Shown here in pieces: positions 28,094 through 35,395 of a stretch of DNA of 64,000 bases. The notes below the pieces were generated by a model. It saw only the letters and a list, made by a program, of their open reading frames with translations. It made no database searches and was not told the DNA's origin. The stretch's first letter is position 1; every line of letters starts with the position of its first letter. Source of the DNA: Segetibacter sp. 3557_3. Its GTDB lineage: Bacteria > Bacteroidota > Bacteroidia > Chitinophagales > Chitinophagaceae. The stretch spans positions 124,001 through 188,000 of the forward strand of contig NZ_SMSK01000009.1 of the NCBI RefSeq assembly GCF_004354985.1, given 5' to 3'. A program made the translations under genes and the position numbers.

Positions 28094-28412
28094 GAACAAG
28101 ACTCAGCTTCGAGAAAAGTTATTTGTTTAACGCAGAGTTACCGAAGGTTTTCGCAAAGGGAGCAGAGGAAGCAAGCTTTCGCAGAGAACAAAACCAGAGT
28201 CGACATGGGGTATTGTGGTATTGGGAGGAAGGCACCCCCAGCCCTATCCAAATTCGAACGGCAGAACAAGACTCAGCTTCAAGAATAGTTCTTTCTTTAA
28301 CGCAGAGTTTGCGGAGTTTTTTCGCAAAGGGCACAGAGGAAGCAAGCTTCTGCAGAAAATCGAACTGAAAGGTCCAGAAACGGTACTGAGGTATTGGGAG
28401 GAAGTACCCCCA
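28094..28412 (+). repeat. Two direct copies of a ~145-bp CGCAGAG/GCAAAGGG repeat
   Basis: Copy A spans 28094-28233 and copy B 28264-28412. Each starts GAACAAGACTCAGCTTC, has a TTAACGCAGAGTT core, then TTTTCGCAAAGGG, GCAGAGGAAGCAAGCTT or its equivalent, and ends with GGTATTGGGAGGAAG. The copies differ by scattered substitutions and small indels. Frames across them are low-complexity and not called. Confidence 0.75.
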
Positions 28413-28610
28413 ATTGTCAACTGGAGCAAAGCGGCTCTAACTATGCAAGGTTTATTTTCCATTGTTCATTTTGAATTATCTCCACCTTTGTGGCAGGTAG
28501 CAAGTTGTTCAGAAGCAAGCCTCTGAATCGCCGCATTGCACCATTTTACATTACATTAATGTCGATTGGTTAAGCCCCTTGCTGGTATAATTTGCCCAGT
28601 AATGGTATAC

Positions 28611-28712
28611 TGCACAAGCGAGCCCCGCTTAGGCGGGGTAGACTGTGGCAACGATGCCCAATAGCCCTCCCTCTGCCGGTCCCAAAAAGAAAAAAAGCTA
28701 CCGAGTAGCTTT
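28611..28712. repeat. Dispersed repeat carrying a terminator hairpin (copy 2)
   Basis: Same parts in the same order as the copy at 16575-16660: GCACAAGCGAGC, CAACGATGCCCAATAGCCCT, CTGCCGGTCCCAAAAAG, then a hairpin. This copy has an extra small palindrome (CCCCGC-TTAG-GCGGGG) near its start. Confidence 0.7.
28684..28712 (-). terminator. Terminator of the nicotinamidase gene
   Basis: 8-bp stem AAAGCTAC / GTAGCTTT (28694-28701 with 28705-28712) and a 3-base loop. On the minus strand it is followed by a long T-run. It directly abuts the stop codon of the gene at 28712. Confidence 0.75.
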
Positions 28713-29332
28713 CATGTGTTTGATCCCCTCAAATCATCAGACCGGATAATCTTCCCTCCCATTTTTGATAGCTCAAGTTTGGCTTTTCTAAATCCTTCGT
28801 TACTGATGGCACGGGTAGCATCATGGATTAAGATCGTTGAGAAACCTTCCGCCAGCGCATCCTTCGCAGTATAAAAAACGCAGTAATCGGCAGCAAGGCC
28901 GGCGACATAAACTTCCTTTATTCCTTTACCCCTCAAGTAATTTCCCAGCCCCGTAGATTTTAAATGCCCGTTGTCGTAAAACCCGCTATAGCTGTCGATT
29001 TCGAGGTCGGTACCTTTTCGGAAAATGGCTTCTGTTTTTAGCCAAGTGACGGCATCACTGAGAGCGGCACCATAGCTGCCCTGTAAACAGTGATCGGGCC
29101 AAAGTACCTGGCTTAGTCCATTGAGTTGAATCGTTTCAAAAACTTTGGTGCCAGGGTGACTGGAAGCAAAACTTTTATGTTCCTGCGGATGCCAGTCCTG
29201 CGTAGCCACAACAAGGTCAAAACATTCCTGAATTTGGTTTACCACGGGTATGATAGCATCCCCATCCGGAACTGCCAATGCACCTCCGGGTAAAAAATCG
29301 TTTTGTATGTCAATTAGCACCAGTGCTTTCAT
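28712..29332 (-). CDS. pncA: Bifunctional nicotinamidase/pyrazinamidase
   Basis: A 206-residue isochorismatase-fold amidohydrolase. The catalytic triad is Asp8 (LIDIQNDF), Lys106 (FRKGTD) and Cys151 (AADYC). The metal site uses Asp46 and His48 (TQDWHPQEH) and His81 (WPDHC), spaced as in E. coli PncA. It hydrolyses nicotinamide to nicotinate in the NAD salvage pathway in the cytoplasm. Length is normal for the family. Monocistronic by appearance, with a terminator at its stop codon. No NAD-metabolism genes are adjacent. Confidence 0.94.
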   Translation of the reverse strand: MKALVLIDIQNDFLPGGALAVPDGDAIIPVVNQIQECFDLVVATQDWHPQEHKSFASSHPGTKVFETIQLNGLSQVLWPDHCLQGSYGAALSDAVTWLKTEAIFRKGTDLEIDSYSGFYDNGHLKSTGLGNYLRGKGIKEVYVAGLAADYCVFYTAKDALAEGFSTILIHDATRAISNEGFRKAKLELSKMGGKIIRSDDLRGSNT

Positions 29333-29510
29333 AACAGGTCGTATCGTTGTTAGTCAGTAAAGGTACATGATCGGGATTGTTGATCCGGGGTCCTGAAGAG
29401 TGAGCAGGCCAGGAACACGGATGAGAGGAGATGGAACATTCCAGGCAATGAAAAATCTTAGTCCCGCTGGGGTCTCCTAAAAGGGACCGGGAGCAGTGGA
29501 ACCTTGTTAA
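29333..29510. other. Intergenic upstream of pncA
   Basis: A TACCTTTA sequence on the minus strand about 30 bp before the pncA ATG is one base away from the -7 consensus. Nothing else is recognised. Confidence 0.35.
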
Positions 29511-29550
29511 ATAGAAACCGCCTTAAAATTTCACGTTTAAGACGGCTTAG
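29511..29550 (-). terminator. Possible terminator after the ice-binding pseudogene
   Basis: 10-bp stem with one mismatch, CCGCCTTAAA / TTTAAGACGG (29518-29527 with 29536-29545). It is followed on the minus strand by only a weak T-tract (TTTCTATTT). It lies about 110 bp beyond the last stop codon of the disrupted gene. Confidence 0.45.
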
Positions 29551-29658
29551 TTTTCAATGGATCCGGTTATTAAATCTTCCTGGTGTTTCCCTGTTGTGTT
29601 CAATCGGGAAATACACAGATCAGGTAACACAATGTTGTGCTTTTTTGCAGTGTGTGAT

Positions 29659-31295
29659 TTAGAATATCATAACTTTTGCATTGTACAACTTACGACCATT
29701 GCTTTCAACACTCAACAGGTAAACACCATTTCGAACAGGTTTCTCTATCTTATAAGTGCTTACGTCGTTGGTCATCATGATGCTTTGTGAGGCTAATTTC
29801 TTACCCTCCTTATTGTACAATACAAGTGAACCTTTGCCCGGGGTTGCACCTGCTACCTGCACATATACATTATCCTGTTGTACATAGTGCATCGCCTCCA
29901 ATTCTTTATTAGGGTTCAACTTCACCGTTACGGTACTGAAGTACTTGCTTTGGCCATCCGTGTCTGTTTGCGATATCCGGTAGTAATTCAGCGCGTACGG
30001 TTGCCTGTCGGTAAAAGCGTATTCTGCTTTTGACATTCCTGCACCGGCAGCTACGTAGTCAGCACTTCAAACTTCCTTCCGTCACCACTTTTTTCGATGG
30101 TAAAGAAGCTATTATTGATTTCATTAGCGGTTGCCCACTCCAGTAGCACCGTTTTTTGTACCAGCTTACTGCGGAAATACAACCAACTCACCGGAAGCGA
30201 ACGGCAACCTGCCGAAGAAGGTATTGTTACCGTAACAGCCGCAGTGCTCAGTGCACCCGTAGTCGTAAGCGCCCTGCCATTGAGCACCGAGCCTGTGTTG
30301 ATACTCACGGCGCCGTTATTGCAAATGATCGTTCCTTTCAACTCAGAAAAATTGTTCAAATTAACCGCACCTTCCACTTTCCAAAACACATTTGCGGCCT
30401 GTGCGCCGTTAAGCAATAAAACCCGTTTATAATTATCTTCATGGCCTTCCACACGACATTACGGTTAAGGGATTATATCCTACCGCTAAACCTACGTTTG
30501 TTCCAACATCGCCGGTAACGTTGGTGATCCCGCTGTTTGTAACAGCGCCATTACCTGAAAACAGCGCATAACAAGCTACTGAAGCAAGACCTGGTGCAGA
30601 CGGACCGGTTAACACCGGGCTTCCACAACCAACAGGCACTTTCGCAGTAACACCGCTAACAGAAATCGCACCTGTGGTAGACAGAGCTCTTCCTTCAAGC
30701 GTAGTTCCGGTCCCCATAATAATAGCAGCATTGTTCACAATAACGGTACCTCGCATTGCGGTTCCGCTAGCCATACTTACAAGACCCTCAACTTTCCAAA
30801 ATACATTACATGCCTTTGCACCGTTAACCAGGTTAACCTGCGAAAGAGCATTGGTCGAAAGCGTTCCTTCAATCTGGATAAGGAACACGGCGTTTGCATT
30901 TCCCTGGGCGTCGAGGTTAAGTGCCAGGTTTAAAGTTGCATTTCCATTAATTGCATAAACACCGGCCTAAGTGTATCGCCATTGCCTAACAGGGGGGCAC
31001 GAAAAAAGCCGGGTGTGGTGGTATCGACCGGGTAATATGCCAGCAGTAAATCGGCAGCAGCCTGTGCACTTGCGCCATCGATGTTGTGCATAACACCGTT
31101 TACATTACCAAAGCCGGTTATCGCCCCACTATTGGAGCCTACATCGCCGGTAAGATGGGAACGCCCCGTATTCCCAACAGCTCCGTTGGAAGTAAAAAGT
31201 ACAAAATCGCCTGCAGTACGACGATTAAGTGTCTGCGCAAACGTGGCTGTCAGAGAAGTTAATAGTGTAATAGCGGTTAGATAATAGCGTAACAT
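29659..31295 (-). pseudogene. Disrupted secreted ice-binding-like (DUF3494) protein with two domains and T9SS tail
   Basis: Four open pieces on one strand join into a single protein. Piece 1 (31295-30930) has a signal peptide (LLTSLTATFAQ) and starts ice-binding domain 1 (GDFVLFTSNGAVGNTG, HLTGDVGSN). A lost base near 30964 shifts it into piece 2, which finishes domain 1 (NGAKACNVFWKVEG, GTTLEGRALSTTGAISV) and starts domain 2 (CYALFSGNGAV, TNVTGDVGTN). Near 30455 about 75 residues of domain 2 are missing compared with domain 1, with a frame change. Piece 3 completes domain 2 (NGAQAANVFWKVEG). A base missing near 30058 (CTGAC for CTGGAC) separates piece 4, a T9SS sorting domain (NGVYLLSVESNGRKLYN). 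The family includes ice-binding and adhesin proteins. As it stands it cannot be made full length. Confidence 0.8.
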
Positions 31296-31731
31296 TGTTT
31301 CCTTGGAATTGGATTTAGTTGTGAATTATTTTCACATTACAAAGATGCGCTGCTTAAAGCACAACACTATTACACATTTACATGGAAAGGTTATACAAAT
31401 CACACTTTCCGAAATTGGCAGAATAATAAAATGAGGAGAATTATTCTTCCATAAATGTGCAGCCCAATTGTCCCGCCCGGCTCGAAAAGCAGTCACCTCC
31501 CAATATGTAAACCAATGATATTACTAAGCAAAAATTCATAAAGGGGTACTGCTTTGTAAGTTGCGGAGTTTATATCTTTTGCACCTTTCCTTGTGCTTAT
31601 TTAGCGTTGATACATTTCCTGTTTAATTCATAGAATATATTATTAAACGCATTTTTTCGAAATAAATAATTCCTGTAAAACGGCAACAGTTTTATATCCG
31701 GATGTTGCACTTGCATGAATAACTCGCAAGA
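31296..31731. other. AT-rich intergenic region, nothing recognised
   Basis: Lies between the start of the disrupted ice-binding gene and the 3' end of the disrupted AraC gene. No gene, strong hairpin or repeat shared with other gaps is seen. It should contain the promoter of the ice-binding gene; a CATCTTTG close to its ATG is one base from the -7 consensus. Confidence 0.4.
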
Positions 31732-32318
31732 CTATACGTTCTCGAGGGTGGTTTTGCGCTTTTGCTTTAGTTGACGGTAGAAGGATGGAGAAAGACCGGT
31801 AATTCTTTTTAACTGGTTCGACAAGTGCGCCACGCTGCTATAATGAAGCTTATATGCAATTTCTGTCAGGTTAAGTTCGTTATACAACAGCAGCTCTTTT
31901 ACTTTTTCAATTTTGTGAATAATAATGAACTGTTGTATGGTAATGCCTTTTACTTCTGAAAATATGTTTGCGAGGTAGGTGTAATCGTGATTTAACTTCT
32001 TTTCGATATAATCAGAATAATTTGTACCTGGCAATTCATCTGAGTAATGAATCATTTCAGTAATCACGGTTTTTATTTTTTCTATCAGGATGCTTTTTCT
32101 GTCGTCCAGCAGTTCAAGTCCCGATTTAAGCAAGTTGCCCTTACGCTGTTCACGAACTTTTGGTGTCAGGTCGTCGAGTACATCAACAACGCCAAGGTCA
32201 ACAACTACTTTTTTTATCCCGAGCTTTTCAGTTCTTTTTCCACCATCATCTTACACCTGAGGCTAACCATGTATTTAATATATAATTTCAGACAATTTTC
32301 CGGTACAAAAAGGATCAT
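31732..32318 (-). pseudogene. Frameshifted AraC-family regulator
   Basis: The intact C-terminal piece (31732-32133) ends in an AraC-type DNA-binding domain: YIEKKLNHDYTYLANIFSE, QFIIIHKIEKVKELLLY, LTEIAYKLHYSSVAHLSNQ. The N-terminal part reads from ATG 32318 as MILFVPENCLKLYIKYMVSL, then RCKMMVEKEL, and stops. Adding one A to the run of four at about 32224-32227 restores KKLGIKKVVVDLGVVDVL and joins it to the rest, giving about 195 residues, the usual size of this short Bacteroidota AraC family. So the gene carries a single-base deletion in a homopolymer, either a real mutation or a sequencing error. It lies upstream of the disrupted ice-binding gene in the same orientation. Confidence 0.8.
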
Positions 32319-32616
32319 ACTTTATACCGGACGTTCTTCAAAAGAAGCGTTACTATAGCCGACATTTGAATATTTCCCGCTTATAACGCCGATGTTTTCC
32401 CGCGCGTATTGAATATTATTGCAATTGCCTTAGTAATACACACCAACAAATAAGTATAAATACTATGATCATTGATAAAGCAGGGAAATTACGTTTCGCT
32501 ATGGTCTTCAGAATACGCGGCCTGGATGTTTAGTTCGGAGTTTGCTGAGATGTATTTGAGGGTAAGCATAACCAAGCCAATGTTAAATGGCAGTTTGCAT
32601 TAAACATACCGGGTAA

Positions 32617-33831
32617 CTACTGCGGTTCTTGCTGGCTAAGGGGCAGAAATATCGTAACAATCGTTCCCCCACCGATGGTAGAAGCTACCGAAATGTTTCC
32701 AAAATGATTGTCAACAATCTTTTTACTCAAGGCCAGTCCAAAACCGAGCGCCTGGCCATGATCGTTGATGAGTTTTTGTAGCCGAAAAATCTCCTCTTCA
32801 TTTTTAATCAGAAAACCTTTTCCGTTGTCGCTCACGGTGATTTTCAAAAATTCTGCGTAGCGATATTTGTTCTTCAATACCCTGTAGGTATTATGTTGCA
32901 CAACATCACCGGTTATATGGATCGATAACAGCCTGTCCTCACTTCTGAATTTTATAGAATTGTCGATAATATTCATAAACAGCAGTGCAATCTGGCTTTT
33001 ATATCCTTCGATAATTGGAAGTTCTTCGGCATTGAACGCAACATGCACCTCTCCTGCTTGCCCTGCAGCCTGGTGAAAGGCTGACAAAATAGCTTCACTC
33101 AGTGAAAACAGGCTCATCTCTTCGGCAACGTTATTAAGGCTAATGAAACGATCAAGAAAGATAATAAGCTGCCGAAGGTTTTTGCATTCCCGGTTGATCT
33201 TCTCCAGGTCTTCTATCCGGGCTGCCGGTAGTGAACCGGCGACTTCAACAACGATCCGGTCTGCAAGCACCGCGATCTTTCGAATGGGCTCCTGTATATC
33301 GTGTGAAATGCTCTTGCTAAATTGGGTAATGTCAGCGTTAACCTGCTTCAACTGGCTGATTTTACGATCAAGCACCAGGCTGTTCAACTCAAGCTCCTTT
33401 TTTGCCTGGTTCAGTTCAATGTTCTTTTCAAGTGCCTCCTCGGCACGGCGCCTTGCGCTAAGCAGCTCGCGCTCATATTTACCTCGTTCGGTAATTGGGA
33501 TAAAAATGCATTGTATAATCTTCGTATCTGCTCTTGTTTTTGAAACTGCATTACAGATAACCTCCAAACGTTCCCCACTTTTTGCTTTTAAGGTAAAGAA
33601 GATTTCCTGTGCATTACCGTGCAATTGTACGAGTGGAAAAAAGTGGGTTTGGTAAAAGATCCGGCTCGCGATGGTGAACAGCTTTTCGATATGTTGACCA
33701 ATGATTTCGTTTTTCTCCGAATATGAAAGGAGGTCAAGAAATGTAGCATTGATAGCTGTAATGGTGCCGGAGGCATCAATCTCCAGAAAGCCACACGGTG
33801 CATAATCCAGGTCCTCGCTCATTTGCACCAT
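32617..33831 (-). CDS. PAS-domain sensor histidine kinase paired with the RsbQ-like hydrolase
   Basis: A cytoplasmic kinase of about 404 residues with no transmembrane helix. Order: PAS domain (~10-110), with DYAPCGFLEIDASGTITAIN and the IASRIFYQTHFFPLVQLHG segment I associate with RsbP/RsbU-like PAS proteins; coiled-coil (~115-170); HisKA with SKSISHDIQEPIRK (His about 177); HATPase with NIIDNSIKFRSED, DNGKGF, FGLALSKKIVDNHFG. Start at ATG 33831 or ATG 33822; a TTG lies at 33837. It begins 17 bp after the RsbQ-like gene, so they form one operon, and the hydrolase may produce or release the PAS ligand, as RsbQ does for RsbP in Bacillus. That transfer to a kinase is inference. Confidence 0.9.
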   Translation of the reverse strand: MVQMSEDLDYAPCGFLEIDASGTITAINATFLDLLSYSEKNEIIGQHIEKLFTIASRIFYQTHFFPLVQLHGNAQEIFFTLKAKSGERLEVICNAVSKTRADTKIIQCIFIPITERGKYERELLSARRRAEEALEKNIELNQAKKELELNSLVLDRKISQLKQVNADITQFSKSISHDIQEPIRKIAVLADRIVVEVAGSLPAARIEDLEKINRECKNLRQLIIFLDRFISLNNVAEEMSLFSLSEAILSAFHQAAGQAGEVHVAFNAEELPIIEGYKSQIALLFMNIIDNSIKFRSEDRLLSIHITGDVVQHNTYRVLKNKYRYAEFLKITVSDNGKGFLIKNEEEIFRLQKLINDHGQALGFGLALSKKIVDNHFGNISVASTIGGGTIVTIFLPLSQQEPQ

Positions 33832-33848
33832 ATACAATAGGGTTTAGC

Positions 33849-34649
33849 TTATTTAGAAAGATATGCTTTCATAACATCAATGGTTTCTTCGGGATGGCTC
33901 ACGTGAGGGCAATGTCCCGTTGCCTTCAATACCTTCATCGCACTGCCAGGGGTGTTCTTGTAAAGGTATTCACCAACTACCAGCGGGGCAATCATATCCT
34001 CTGAACATTGCATAATCAGCGATGGAATTTTAAGCTTTTTGATGTCCTGGCGGTTGTCTGAAAGAAAGGTTACCTCCGCAAATTTCCTGGCAATAACCGG
34101 ATCAGTTGAACAGAAACTTTCTACCAACTCGGCGGCTAACTCCGGACGATCCGGGTTGCTCATAATGGCCGGGGCGAGAAAGTTTGACCACCCAATATAG
34201 TTTCGGTCCATGGTTTCCAATAATTCCTCTATGTCTGCCTGCTCAAATCCCCCGGTGTAATCGGGGTCGTTAATATATCTGGGCGAGGGACCCACGAAAA
34301 TAAGCCTGTCAAAAAGCTGTGGCTGCAGGTTTGCACTGATTACACCAATCATCGAACTTACGGAATGCCCGACGAAGATTACATTTTTCAACTTCAAGGC
34401 TTCGCAAATCTCCAGCACATCGTCCGCATAACCCCTCAGGCTGGAATATTTACCGGCGTCATAGGCAGCAAGATCAGACTTTCCCGAACCGACAAAGTCA
34501 AACAGGATTACCTGGTAGTCTTTTTCGAATGCCGGTGCAACAAATCGCCACATGTTCTGGTCGCAGCCAAAGCCATGTGCAAACATGATGGGTCGAGTAC
34601 CCTCCCCCGACACCTTTACATTGTTACGGCTTAAAATTGAGGCATCCAT
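33849..34649 (-). CDS. RsbQ-like alpha/beta hydrolase
   Basis: A 266-residue alpha/beta hydrolase that matches RsbQ along its length: FAHGFGCDQNMWRFVAPAF near the N-terminus, nucleophile Ser96 in VGHSVSSMIG, Asp218 in QCSEDMIAP and His246 in TGHCPHVSHPEE. The triad falls within one residue of the Bacillus RsbQ triad (Ser96, Asp219, His247). The family also includes the plant receptors D14 and KAI2. In Bacillus subtilis RsbQ is needed for RsbP, a PAS-domain phosphatase, to sense energy stress. Here the next gene (17 bp) encodes a PAS histidine kinase and the divergent gene a response regulator, so it is likely the input component of a phosphorelay. Substrate unknown. Confidence 0.92.
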   Translation of the reverse strand: MDASILSRNNVKVSGEGTRPIMFAHGFGCDQNMWRFVAPAFEKDYQVILFDFVGSGKSDLAAYDAGKYSSLRGYADDVLEICEALKLKNVIFVGHSVSSMIGVISANLQPQLFDRLIFVGPSPRYINDPDYTGGFEQADIEELLETMDRNYIGWSNFLAPAIMSNPDRPELAAELVESFCSTDPVIARKFAEVTFLSDNRQDIKKLKIPSLIMQCSEDMIAPLVVGEYLYKNTPGSAMKVLKATGHCPHVSHPEETIDVMKAYLSK

Positions 34650-34694
34650 TTTGGTTAATTTATTGACAAATTACGGTGTTAACTTTCAAGCAAG

Positions 34695-34702
34695 TAACTT
34701 TG
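34695..34702 (+). promoter_or_regulatory. Candidate -7 box TAACTTTG for the response regulator
   Basis: Exact match to TAnnTTTG, 28 bp before ATG 34731. A transcript starting just after it would begin near 34709, leaving little room for the GTG at 34713 and supporting ATG 34731 as the start. Confidence 0.4.
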
Positions 34703-34730
34703 ATTTTTTAACGTGACAGCTTTTGTACCT

Positions 34731-35147
34731 ATGCCGAAAAATGACATTAGTACCCTGTTTATTACCGACGACGATGCTGATGACCGCGGCTTTCTTGCAG
34801 GTATTCTGCAAAAAAGGGGTTTTAATGGCAAAGTAGAGCAGCTGGCCAATGGCGCTGCACTACTGGAGCGATTGGATGTAATTACCCTCGATGGCAGCGA
34901 AATCATTGTGCTCGACCTTAATATGCCGGTGAAAAATGGGTTTGAAACGCTTGAGGCACTTAAAGCCGATGTTCGTTTTGCCAATCTGCCCGTGATCGTT
35001 TTTTCTGCAACCTCCAGAAAGGAAGATGAAGTGGTTTGCATGAAGATGGGCTGCACTGCATTTCTACAGAAACCTCTGACCTATAGCGGGTACGAAAGAG
35101 TTGTTGATGCAATTGTATCCGGTAAAGGAATGCCTCCAACCTCTTAG
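34731..35147 (+). CDS. Single-domain response regulator (CheY/Rcp1-like)
   Basis: A 138-residue stand-alone receiver domain. Acidic pocket TDDDADDRG, phospho-acceptor Asp62 in IIVLDLNMPVKNGFE, conserved FSATSRKEDE (Ser/Thr switch) and FLQKPLTYSGYE (Lys-Pro). Long insertion-style loops between helix 2 and strand 3 are typical of Rcp1-like regulators that pair with PAS kinases. No output domain, so it must act by protein contact or phosphotransfer. Start at ATG 34731 preferred over GTG 34713. It is divergent from the RsbQ-like/PAS-kinase operon by only ~80 bp and upstream of a multi-PAS kinase; either could be the partner. Confidence 0.9.
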   Translation: MPKNDISTLFITDDDADDRGFLAGILQKRGFNGKVEQLANGAALLERLDVITLDGSEIIVLDLNMPVKNGFETLEALKADVRFANLPVIVFSATSRKEDEVVCMKMGCTAFLQKPLTYSGYERVVDAIVSGKGMPPTS

Positions 35148-35395
35148 TTCTTCAGCGCCAGCCTGTCTGTTGCATAATAAACCCCTTCGCAGTGAACAGT
35201 GGACGACGACACCACCCCCTGTTTGCACTTCTTCAAACATCAGCTTTGGTCCCTGGGCTACCAGGTTGCCTGGCATGTTTAGCTAGTGTTTCACTGTGCA
35301 TTCCGGCAAATCATGGGTAGTCTGCTGCCCCAACTCCTGCAGGGTTGAAGCCCGTGCTGCGATGAAGATATTCCCTACCTTCACGATTATCCTTT

